Below are positions 9,705 to 16,889 of a DNA stretch of 64,000 nucleotides, piece by piece (within the stretch, counting starts at the first letter, position 1; every line of letters starts with the position of its first letter). The DNA is from Clostridiales bacterium 1_7_47FAA. GTDB taxonomy: Bacteria > Bacillota > Clostridia > Lachnospirales > Lachnospiraceae. A program made the position numbers and the translations under genes. The notes under the pieces are model-generated. The model saw nothing but the letters and a program-made list of their open reading frames with translations, made no database searches and was not told the origin of the DNA. The stretch lies in contig DS990260.1 in assembly GCA_000155435.1 (NCBI GenBank), positions 2,334,547 through 2,398,546 of the forward strand, read 5' to 3'.

Positions 9705-10376
9705 ATGTCCATACGGAAAGAAGCAGAAACTGAAAAACAGAAGTTAAGGAACATGCCCCCCAAAGACAGGGCATGGTATATCTGGGAATACTATAAATTC
9801 CATATCCTGGCCCTTATCCTGGCGGTTGCGGCACTGTGGACCCTTGGCGGCATACTGTACCGACAGACCTTCACCACACGGCTGTCCATTGCCATTGTCA
9901 ATGACCGGGCAGGAAACGCCAGTTCCACGGCCAACCTGGAAGCCGGCCTGAAGGAAGCCCTTGGGTTTGGCAAAAAGGACCTGATTGAGATAAATGAGGG
10001 CCTGACAGCCCGTTTTGGCGAAGAGGGCATGTCCCAGTTTGAATACGCCAGCCTTGCCAAGATATCCGCCCTGGTTGCCAGCAGATCCCTGGATGTATTC
10101 ATTGGGGACCAGGAGGCGGTGGGCCACTACGAAACCGTCAATGCATTCCAGGACCTGGAAGAATACCTTCCCCCTGAACTCTACAGCCGGGTAAAGGATT
10201 CCGTCTACAGCGCAGAGGATGAACAGGGTGTCCTTAAGCCCGTGGCCCTTTCCCTTGAGGGAACCTCCTTTGCCAGCCAGACCGGGATTGTCATGAACCC
10301 GCCTTATCTGTCCGTGATGTCCACCTCTCAGCATAAAGAAGAGGTGCTTCAGATGATTGAATACCTGTTCCGCTGA
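9705..10376 (+). CDS. hypothetical single-pass membrane protein
   Basis: 223 residues: a charged cytoplasmic N-terminus (RKEAETEKQKLRNMPPKDR), one membrane segment (about residues 33-53, FHILALILAVAALWTLGGIL) and an outside domain of about 165 residues with alternating strands and helices, including SRSLDVFIGDQEAVGHY. That part loosely recalls a periplasmic-binding-like fold, but I cannot name a family. Divergently transcribed from the DUF624 gene. Its last 86 bp overlap the end of the convergent GNAT gene, and its terminator lies inside that gene. AAGGAACC precedes the ATG. Confidence 0.75.
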   Translation: MSIRKEAETEKQKLRNMPPKDRAWYIWEYYKFHILALILAVAALWTLGGILYRQTFTTRLSIAIVNDRAGNASSTANLEAGLKEALGFGKKDLIEINEGLTARFGEEGMSQFEYASLAKISALVASRSLDVFIGDQEAVGHYETVNAFQDLEEYLPPELYSRVKDSVYSAEDEQGVLKPVALSLEGTSFASQTGIVMNPPYLSVMSTSQHKEEVLQMIEYLFR

Positions 10377-11202
10377 TACATTCCATCCCCAGGCCTTCCG
10401 CCACAGCGCGGCTGGCCTGGTTTTTTGTCTGGATCATGGCGCAGAGCCGGACCTCAAGTACCTCATGGGCATAGTCCCTGATGGCTACGACGGCCTCCCC
10501 GGCATAGCCCATACGGCGGAAGGGCCGGAAAATATGATACCCCAGTTCCAGCCAGGGCAGGCATTGCTTCTGCCCCGCCCTGTCCGGTCCGGAATCCTCA
10601 CTCCCGGAAAATGCAGTCCCAGGAAGCCCAATCCCGGGAAGCCCAGTCTCTGGAAGCCCAGTCCCGGGAAGCCCAATCCCGGGAAGCCCAGTCCCGGGAA
10701 GCCCAGTCTCAAACCGCCTGAGCATTTCTTCCAGGTCTTTGGGCAGCCGCGGGTTGGATACGCCTGCCATGCCCACCAGCGCACCGCTTTCCTTCTCCTC
10801 CAATGCCCATGTGCCATACTCGTAGAAACCATACTGCTTTTCAATGTAATGGGCCATCAGCTCCGGGGACCGGAACACATTTTCCTCCATTCCGTACTCC
10901 TCCCTTGGGATGCGGACCGCATCGTCTTTCACGAACTCCCTGATAATCAGCCGTTCTGTTGTCCCGATTATCCATGGAAGCCCTATGTGGCGGCGCAGCA
11001 CCAGCTCTGCCAGTTCCCTGGTGGCGGATGTGAAATCAGGAATGATGTAGTGGGCGCACGTGATATTCCATTTATTTCCATCATTCTCAACGCCAATAAT
11101 GGCCCTTCCAGCTGCTTTCGCTGCCAGAAGGGCCTCAGGCTCATCTGATATGACCACTGGATGGGACCTGCCCTCCAGTGATATATTGTATTCCATTACC
11201 AT
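10291..11202 (-). CDS. GNAT-family N-acetyltransferase with a tandem-repeat insertion
   Basis: About 303 residues from the ATG at 11202. An N-terminal domain of roughly 90 residues (HPVVISDEPEALLAAKAAGR, then LRRHIGLPWIIGTTERL) precedes a GNAT domain recognisable by RLIIREFV, GALVGMAGV, ELGYHIFRPFRRMGYAGEAV and KNQASRAVAEGLGM. Between two core GNAT strands lies a stretch of GLPGT/GLPGI/GLPET pentapeptides encoded by six 15-bp tandem repeats (10621-10710). An ATG at 11268 is open too but would overlap ppiB by 35 bp. The gene lies 31 bp downstream of ppiB. The acceptor substrate is unknown. Confidence 0.85.
   Translation of the reverse strand: MVMEYNISLEGRSHPVVISDEPEALLAAKAAGRAIIGVENDGNKWNITCAHYIIPDFTSATRELAELVLRRHIGLPWIIGTTERLIIREFVKDDAVRIPREEYGMEENVFRSPELMAHYIEKQYGFYEYGTWALEEKESGALVGMAGVSNPRLPKDLEEMLRRFETGLPGTGLPGIGLPGTGLPETGLPGIGLPGTAFSGSEDSGPDRAGQKQCLPWLELGYHIFRPFRRMGYAGEAVVAIRDYAHEVLEVRLCAMIQTKNQASRAVAEGLGMECISGTGIQSSEAPLLYAERWTSRTDKAGS
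10389..10426 (+). terminator. intrinsic terminator embedded in the GNAT coding region
   Basis: CCAGGCC (10389-10395) pairs with GGCCTGG (10414-10420), followed by TTTTTT (10421-10426). It lies 13 bp past the stop of the plus-strand gene at 10376. On the minus strand the same bases encode the conserved KNQASRAVAEGLGM segment of the GNAT fold. Confidence 0.75.
10621..10710. repeat. six 15-bp tandem repeats inside the GNAT gene
   Basis: Six consecutive 15-mers of the form GGGAAGCCCAGTCCC, differing at one to three positions, fill exactly 90 bp. The unit is a multiple of three and encodes GLPGT-like pentapeptides, so copy-number change would keep the frame. Confidence 0.95.
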
Positions 11203-11233
11203 ATGTGGCCTGCTTTCTGCCTCTGCACTAGAA

Positions 11234-11752
11234 TCAGCATGTCTCCGGTTCCGGATATGTCTCCCCAAAGGTTTCCACTGTCATGGACTTAATCTTCTGC
11301 TCCTTTAAAGGACGGTCCTGGTAATCCGTCTGCACTGCCGCAATCCTGTCCACAATATCCATGCCCTCGGTAACCTTGCCGAATGCGGCATAGGAACCGT
11401 CCAGATGGGGTGAGTCCTTGTGCATGATGAAGAACTGGGAACCCGCTGAGTCGGGGGCCATTGCCCTTGCCATGGACAGGACGCCCGGGGTGTGCTTCAA
11501 ATCATTCTTAAAACGATTCTGGGAAAATTCACCCTTGATGCAGTAGCCTGGGCCGCCCATGCCGTTGCCGTTGGGGCATCCGCCCTGAATCATGAATCCA
11601 CTGATTACCCGGTGGAAGATCTTACCGTCATAAAAGCCCTTGTTAATCAGGCTGATGAAGTTATTCACTGTGTTCGGTGCAACCTCGGGATATAATTCTG
11701 CCTTCATCACATCCCCATTGTCCATGGTAATGGTAACTACTGGATTGGTCAT
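11234..11752 (-). CDS. ppiB: cyclophilin-type peptidyl-prolyl cis-trans isomerase
   Basis: 172 residues without signal peptide, hence cytoplasmic. Cyclophilin motifs are complete: FHRVISGFMIQGGCPNGNG, SMARAMAPDSAGSQFFIMH and AAFGKVTEGMDIVDRI. The active-site Arg (FHR) and the SQFFI segment are intact. It catalyses proline isomerisation in protein folding. AAGGAG lies ten bases upstream of the ATG at 11752. It sits 56 bp downstream of the MATE gene on the same strand, followed by the GNAT gene. Confidence 0.95.
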   Translation of the reverse strand: MTNPVVTITMDNGDVMKAELYPEVAPNTVNNFISLINKGFYDGKIFHRVISGFMIQGGCPNGNGMGGPGYCIKGEFSQNRFKNDLKHTPGVLSMARAMAPDSAGSQFFIMHKDSPHLDGSYAAFGKVTEGMDIVDRIAAVQTDYQDRPLKEQKIKSMTVETFGETYPEPETC

Positions 11753-11808
11753 AATGTCATTCTCCTTTTTGTCGCCGGCCGGATATTCCCGGCCCTATTC
11801 TTTTCTAA

Positions 11809-13212
11809 CTATAACAAATTCTGTCCGGTTTGTCCAGCAGACTGCTTTTTCCTGTCTTCCTTCTGCATTTTCCCGAAAATACGGGCCAGCATGATAACGG
11901 CCGCAGCTGCCAGCACGAACTCTGCCGTGAACTGGGCATAGGCAAGGCCGTACAGTGGGAACAGCCAGTTTAACAGATAAAGGGCGGGAATCTCCAGCAC
12001 GATCTTGCGCAGGATGGCAAAGCTCAGGGCCGCGCCGCCCATACCGATGGCCTGGAACACGCCCACTGCCAGGAAGTCCATACACATGAAGGGAAGTCCC
12101 AGGCAGAAGCCCCGCAGGAACCTTGTGCCGTAGGCCACGATGGCGTCATTGTTCATGAATGCCCTTGTCATCACGCCCGCTCCAAAGTAATAGCCCAGGG
12201 ACACCACCACCAGGAAGGGAAGCAGGGTCTTGATGGTAAAGGATACGGTCTCCCTCATGCGCTTATGGTTCCCGCTGGCATAATTGTAACTGATAAGCGG
12301 CATGATTCCCTGGGAGAATCCAATGGCAATCTGAAGGGGAACCATGTTGATCTTCTGGGTGATTCCCATGGCAGCCACTGCCTGGGCGCCATAGGCAGAT
12401 GTAAAATTGTTCAGGATCGTCATACCGGTAACGTTCAGCAGGTTCTGAATGGCAGCCGGGACGCCCACGCCGCACACGCCCAGCACAATTGCCTTCTGCA
12501 TGGAAAACTTCCTGGGCAGTATGCAGACAAAGGTGGTCTTCCTCCTGACATACAGCAGTACAAAAAAGTAAATGCAGGCAACACAGTTGGAAAGGAACGT
12601 CGCCAGTCCTGCTCCTGCCGCCCCCATATTAAGTCCCCATGGAAGGATGAAGATGGGATCCAGGATGATATTTAACAGACAGCCGCTCATGGTTCCCACG
12701 CTGGCGTGGAGGGAGGCGCCCTCAGAACGGACCATATAAGCCATTACCACGTTCAGGATGGCAGGGGCCGCTCCAAAGAGCACGGTCCACTTAAGATATC
12801 CCGCCGTAGCCGCCACCGTGTTGGAGTCCGCACCTAAAAGCCCCAGAAGGGGCCCCTGGAACATGGTGCACAGAAGGGAAAATATGATTCCGCAGAACAG
12901 GGAGCAGTAAAAACCGAATGCGGAACTGTGGCGGACCGCCTCATAGTCCTTCCTGCCCAGCGCCCTGCTCATCATGCTGGAGCTTCCCACGCCGAACAGG
13001 TTATTGACCGCATTGAATGCCAGCAGTACCGGCGCGGCCAGGGTTACAGCCGCGTTCTGGACCGGGTCGTTCATCATACCCACAAAATAAGTATCAGCCA
13101 GGTTATAGATTACCATGACCAGCGAGCTTAAGATGGTCGGCACTGCCAGCTGCATGACCGCCTTTGGTACCGGTGTCTGCTCAAATAAAACCGTCTTCTG
13201 GTTATCCATCAT
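11809..13212 (-). CDS. MATE-family multidrug/sodium antiporter
   Basis: 467 residues with twelve predicted membrane segments in two homologous halves, usual for MATE proteins. The N-terminus has AVPTILSSLVMVIYNLADTYFVGM, a hallmark of the NorM/DinF-like branch, and the second half has a matching GVGVPAAIQNLLNVTGMTILNNF. The charged C-terminal tail is cytoplasmic. It would export cationic drugs or metabolites using Na+ or H+; the substrate cannot be told from sequence. The start region carries a TTGTATACAA palindrome between the GGAGG and the ATG, suggesting repression by a GntR-type regulator. Confidence 0.92.
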   Translation of the reverse strand: MMDNQKTVLFEQTPVPKAVMQLAVPTILSSLVMVIYNLADTYFVGMMNDPVQNAAVTLAAPVLLAFNAVNNLFGVGSSSMMSRALGRKDYEAVRHSSAFGFYCSLFCGIIFSLLCTMFQGPLLGLLGADSNTVAATAGYLKWTVLFGAAPAILNVVMAYMVRSEGASLHASVGTMSGCLLNIILDPIFILPWGLNMGAAGAGLATFLSNCVACIYFFVLLYVRRKTTFVCILPRKFSMQKAIVLGVCGVGVPAAIQNLLNVTGMTILNNFTSAYGAQAVAAMGITQKINMVPLQIAIGFSQGIMPLISYNYASGNHKRMRETVSFTIKTLLPFLVVVSLGYYFGAGVMTRAFMNNDAIVAYGTRFLRGFCLGLPFMCMDFLAVGVFQAIGMGGAALSFAILRKIVLEIPALYLLNWLFPLYGLAYAQFTAEFVLAAAAVIMLARIFGKMQKEDRKKQSAGQTGQNLL

Positions 13213-13222
13213 TTGTATACAA
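13213..13222. promoter_or_regulatory. palindrome between ribosome site and start of the MATE gene
   Basis: TTGTATACAA, a perfect 10-bp palindrome, sits between GGAGG (13224-13228, minus strand) and the ATG at 13212. It shares its core with the ispE-promoter palindrome at 8604-8617. A bound regulator here would block elongation or transcript access. Only the sequence match supports this. Confidence 0.4.
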
Positions 13223-13343
13223 CCTCCTTGCCTGGCGCAGCAGGCCGCTGCGCGCGCTTCCTTCTATTCTATCACGGCAGGGGTTGCAAAACAAGACGTT
13301 CATTTTATACCCCAGGGAACCGGATATCCAAAAAGCGGTTCTG

Positions 13344-13383
13344 AGGGCATGTTTGATAATTCATTCCCGCCATCCCCACGCCT
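13344..13383. repeat. truncated terminus of the 162-bp inverted-repeat element
   Basis: The segment AGGGCATGTTTGATAATTCA and its continuation matches, in reverse orientation, the right end of the element found at 52909-53070 (GTTTGAAAATTCATTCCCGCC). Only about 40 bp remain. The match stops next to the stop codon of the DctP gene. The rest of 13223-13343 shows nothing recognisable. Confidence 0.6.
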
Positions 13384-14445
13384 TTAGGCTCCAGGTCCTC
13401 CCATCTGCCGTATCTCACTGAGGATATCCTCATAAGGCTGGCCGTACATGTCGTAAACAGGCCGGACCATTTCCCGGAAACCTGTTTTATCCTCAGGGTA
13501 CAGGATGCGCACCCCAGCCTTTTCCAGCACCTTCCATTGTTCGCGCTCATATTCCGTCCAGAGTTCCCTCTGCCTTAAGGAGGATTCATACGCCGCCTGC
13601 CGGATGGTATCCTGGTCCTTTTGGCTTAGCTGTTCCAGTACATGACGGTTCATGATTACCATTTCCGGTATCCTCACATGTTCATCCATAATCATATAGG
13701 GGGCTTCGTGGTAATGTCCGGCGCTGGCATAGCTGGGAAAGTTATTCTCAGCCCCGTCGATTCCGCCGTTCTTCAGGGCCTCCCTCACATCCTCATAGGG
13801 CATGTCCACGGGTATGGCACCCATTGTTCCGATGACATCCATCATGAAGCTGCTCTCCTGGACCCGGATCCTCATGTCCTTTAGGTCGGCAGGGGACCTG
13901 ATTTCCCTGGAGGAGGTATAAAAATTCCTGGCTCCCGCCCCATACCAGCACAGCCCCTCAATCCCCTTTTCCTCCATGCTTTCCAGATACTTATCTCCCA
14001 GCCCGCTGTTAAGCACGCGCCACATATGTGCTTCATCCTTGTATAGATAAGGCATCTGAAGGGCAAGCAGCTCCTGGTTGTAACTGGTCAGAAGGGCAAT
14101 GGATACCCTGGCCATGTCAATGGAGCCATATTCCACTTCCTTGACGGTTTCGGCTTCATTTCCAAGGACAGATGAGTGGTACACCTGAATCTGTATCCGG
14201 TTGTCCGTGCGTTCCCTTACCAGCTGGGCAAAATAGTCGCAGGCCTCGGACGCGGGATGGTCCGGCTTCTGGTTGTTGGCCAGGCGCAGCAATATCCGCC
14301 CGTCCTTTTCCATGGGCGTGTTCCAGCTTACTGTCTTCACTTCCCCGCTGTCCTTAGGTCCGCGGCCCGCATCATCCCGGCAGGCCGTTAGCAGGACCAT
14401 GCATCCGGCCGCAGCAAGGCAGATGCCTATCCATTTCTTCTTCAT
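13384..14445 (-). CDS. DctP-type TRAP solute-binding lipoprotein without its permease
   Basis: 353 residues from the ATG at 14445, chosen because GGGGGAG lies eight bases upstream and a lipoprotein signal follows (MVLLTAC, lipid Cys22). The rest is the DctP fold: FAQLVRERTDNRIQIQVYH, GSIDMARVSIALL, the substrate-carboxylate Arg region DLKDMRIRVQ and GGIDGAENNFPSYASAGHYH. Such proteins bind organic acids, often uronates. No dctQ or dctM gene is present in the window. The start overlaps the response-regulator stop in ATGA, so it is cotranscribed with the kinase and regulator and may present ligand to the kinase. Confidence 0.9.
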   Translation of the reverse strand: MKKKWIGICLAAAGCMVLLTACRDDAGRGPKDSGEVKTVSWNTPMEKDGRILLRLANNQKPDHPASEACDYFAQLVRERTDNRIQIQVYHSSVLGNEAETVKEVEYGSIDMARVSIALLTSYNQELLALQMPYLYKDEAHMWRVLNSGLGDKYLESMEEKGIEGLCWYGAGARNFYTSSREIRSPADLKDMRIRVQESSFMMDVIGTMGAIPVDMPYEDVREALKNGGIDGAENNFPSYASAGHYHEAPYMIMDEHVRIPEMVIMNRHVLEQLSQKDQDTIRQAAYESSLRQRELWTEYEREQWKVLEKAGVRILYPEDKTGFREMVRPVYDMYGQPYEDILSEIRQMGGPGA

Positions 14446-15416
14446 CGTATCTGCTCCCCCTGTACGCCGTCCGGCTGGAAAAAGCACTTGTTCCTGTATT
14501 CTATGGGCGTCATTCCAGTCTTCTTTTTAAATATCCTGGTAAAATAATTGGAGTCCTCATACCCCACCATGATTCCGGCCTCGCGTATGGTCAGGGCCGG
14601 GTTTTTCAGATATTCCATGGCATGGCCTACCCTGATGTTAATCAGATACTCCTTGCTGGAAATGCTGTAAGCCTGCTTGAACATTTTATTGAAATAGTTG
14701 GCCGAGACCTGGAACATGCGTGCCATGGTATCCACCCCGATATCATCCATATAGTGAAGGTCCATGTACTGCTTTCCTTCCTGGCTGATTTTTACGGCCC
14801 TTGCGCCGAAGGATTTTATGGCTTCGTCCAATGTGTGTGACCCGCTGTCTGATATATGTATCCCTGCGCCTTCCGCATGTACCCCTGAGCATTCCGCACG
14901 TACCCCTGCGCCTTCCACACGTGCCCCTGCGCCTTCCGCACGTACCCCTGCACATTCCGCACGTACCCCTGCGCCTTCCGCACATTCCCTGTTTCCATAC
15001 GCCGGGTTCCTGTCCTCTGCCGTCCGTCCCATTCCTCCCGCTGTCCCGTCCACACGCTCCCTCACACGCTCCAGGACCTTTTTCAGTTCGCAGGGGTCCA
15101 CCGGCTTCACCAGGAATTCCGTGGCTCCCAGGGAGATGGCCTGTTTGGCATACTGGAATGTAGCAAATGCAGTCAGGAAAATGATGACGCATCCTTCCTT
15201 CCACTGCCTGAGGCGCCGGGCGGCCTCCATACCGTCCAGTTCAGGCATTTCTATATCCATGAGCACCACATCCGCGTCCAGTTCCATCGCCTTTTCCACT
15301 GCTTCCCGGCCATCGGACGCCTCTTTTACCTGCCCGGCCCAGGGACAGTAATTCCGTATCATCCTCTGGATGGTTGCCCTTGATATCATCTCATCGTCAG
15401 CTATCAGAATCCTCAT
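14442..15416 (-). CDS. YesN-type response regulator with AraC output domain
   Basis: 324 residues. The N-terminal receiver domain starts MRILIADDEMISRATIQRM, with phospho-acceptor Asp54 in VVLMDIEMPELDG and the conserved Lys in FLVKPVD. The C-terminal AraC DNA-binding domain (about residues 225-320) contains VSANYFNKMFKQ and SNYFTRIFKKKTGMTPIEYR. The linker holds six heptad repeats of the type EGAGVRA, encoded by 21-bp tandem repeats. The ATG at 15416 lies within the last 20 bp of the kinase gene, with AGGAG ten bases upstream. It should regulate carbohydrate genes, by analogy to YesN, most likely the pectinase genes upstream. Confidence 0.93.
   Translation of the reverse strand: MRILIADDEMISRATIQRMIRNYCPWAGQVKEASDGREAVEKAMELDADVVLMDIEMPELDGMEAARRLRQWKEGCVIIFLTAFATFQYAKQAISLGATEFLVKPVDPCELKKVLERVRERVDGTAGGMGRTAEDRNPAYGNRECAEGAGVRAECAGVRAEGAGARVEGAGVRAECSGVHAEGAGIHISDSGSHTLDEAIKSFGARAVKISQEGKQYMDLHYMDDIGVDTMARMFQVSANYFNKMFKQAYSISSKEYLINIRVGHAMEYLKNPALTIREAGIMVGYEDSNYFTRIFKKKTGMTPIEYRNKCFFQPDGVQGEQIR
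14856..14981. repeat. six 21-bp tandem repeats in the response-regulator linker
   Basis: Six 21-mers resembling ACGTACCCCTGCGCCTTCCG + C run without gap over 126 bp, with one to four differences between units. In the protein they give alternating EGAGVRA/ECAGVRA heptads between the receiver and the DNA-binding domain. Confidence 0.95.
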
Positions 15417-16863
15417 GTGTCCTGCACTCCTTTGCATTTATCCGGATTTCCACACAGGTTCCCCGCCCTTTCCGGCCGGATATCCGGATACGGCATCCGG
15501 GGAACATAAGTCTCAGGCGGCGGAACACATTGCCTGTCCCGATTCCGGACGCATGGTTGTCCTGCCTTTCCTTTCCGGCGAGAAGCATTTCCCTCTGGGC
15601 TTTTTCCATGCCTGCCCCATTGTCCAGGACCTGTATCACCAGTTCTTCCCCCCGCTCCATGATACGGATGGCCACCACACCGCCTTTGGGCCTTACAAGG
15701 ATACCGTGCCGGATACTGTTTTCCACCAGGGGCTGCAGCGTAAAGGATGGGATTTCATAGGATTCCAGGTCCACATCCGCTTTCAGGACATAGGAAAGAC
15801 GCTCCCCAAAGCGTTTCTTCTCAATGTAAATGTAATCCTTTATCACGGTAAGCTCCTGGAACAGCGGTACCCGGTCCGAATGGTTCTCCAGACTGTACCG
15901 GAACAGTCTGGACAGGCTGCGTATCAGTTCCCCTGTGGTACCGGCCCCTTCCATGTCCGCCATACCGTTAATCACATTTAATGTGTTGAACAGGAAATGC
16001 GGGTTAATCTGGGACTGAAGGGCGGAAAACCTGGCTTTCTCCAGTTCCATTTCCTGTTCATAGAGCTGTTCCGTCAATTCCTGCTTCTCATGGAGGGTGG
16101 TGATGACCGACTTCATGCTGTCCTTCATCTGATTCACGGCCAGGTTCAGCTGGCCAATCTCATCCCGCCTCCTGACCGGCAGTTCCTTAATGTCAAAGTT
16201 TTCCATCCCCACCTGACGCACAAAGGACGCCAATGCCAGGATGGGGTCCAGAAGCCATTTTGTGATGCAGCGCCCAAAAATGATGCATACCACCATCACT
16301 GCCGTCATGAGCAGGAAGGCATTCTGCTGTCCCATCACCACGTTACGGCGGATATCCTCATGGATCCTGTTGCCGAACGTAAGGTTGTCCTGAAGCAGTT
16401 CTTCTGTGTAACGCTTCATCAGCTCCGATATCTCCCACAGCTGAAGTTCCCGTTTCATCTCATCCTTCGGTTCCAGGGGCGCCCTGGCCAGGCTGTCATA
16501 ATGATGGTACAGGTTCCGGATGGACTGTACCCGCAGGAAGCCTTCCTCCGACATATCGTCTGCATCCCGGACCATCTGCGCCAGCAGTTCCTTAAGCCTG
16601 GTGCCTGAGGAGACAAACATGCTCCAGCTGTTTTCTTCCCTGTCCCGGAGGTACCGCTGCCACAGCTCCATATTGCTGTCATAGACCGAAATGAACTCAT
16701 TGATGGTATAATAGCGCTCCACCAGCCGGTCCAGCTGCTCCTCAAACCTCTGGCTGCTGTTTATGGAATACAGGTTGGATAACAGGAAAACAGCCACAAT
16801 GAACCCCAGGAATACCAGGACCCTTGTCTTGATTGATTTTGCTTTTTCCTTTTTATCACCCAT
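15397..16863 (-). CDS. YesM/LytS-type sensor histidine kinase
   Basis: 488 residues: membrane segment at about 13-33, an outside helical sensor domain of some 150 residues, a second membrane segment at about 182-202, a HAMP-like segment (WLLDPILALASFVRQVGMEN), then the His_kinase domain with phospho-acceptor His289 in SQINPHFLFNTLN and an ATPase domain with LQPLVENSIRHGI and GNVFRRLRLMF. The gene begins 26 bp downstream of a degenerate GH28 lipoprotein and overlaps the regulator. The usual ligand of YesM-like kinases is a sugar or a binding-protein complex; here both a pseudo-GH28 and a DctP lipoprotein are candidates. Confidence 0.93.
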   Translation of the reverse strand: MGDKKEKAKSIKTRVLVFLGFIVAVFLLSNLYSINSSQRFEEQLDRLVERYYTINEFISVYDSNMELWQRYLRDREENSWSMFVSSGTRLKELLAQMVRDADDMSEEGFLRVQSIRNLYHHYDSLARAPLEPKDEMKRELQLWEISELMKRYTEELLQDNLTFGNRIHEDIRRNVVMGQQNAFLLMTAVMVVCIIFGRCITKWLLDPILALASFVRQVGMENFDIKELPVRRRDEIGQLNLAVNQMKDSMKSVITTLHEKQELTEQLYEQEMELEKARFSALQSQINPHFLFNTLNVINGMADMEGAGTTGELIRSLSRLFRYSLENHSDRVPLFQELTVIKDYIYIEKKRFGERLSYVLKADVDLESYEIPSFTLQPLVENSIRHGILVRPKGGVVAIRIMERGEELVIQVLDNGAGMEKAQREMLLAGKERQDNHASGIGTGNVFRRLRLMFPGCRIRISGRKGRGTCVEIRINAKECRTHEDSDS

Positions 16864-16889
16864 TTCCAGTCCTTTCCCCCATACAGGCC

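Noticed and set aside
10357-11148. Plus-strand open frame opposite the GNAT gene with PGKPSPGKPNPGK-like repeats
   Set aside because: The repeats arise from the 15-bp tandem units; the GNAT motifs are on the other strand.
14856-14981. CRISPR-like array of regular repeats
   Set aside because: The 21-bp units abut without spacers and are in frame inside a response regulator; no cas genes. The same reasoning removes 10621-10710 and 19081-19272.
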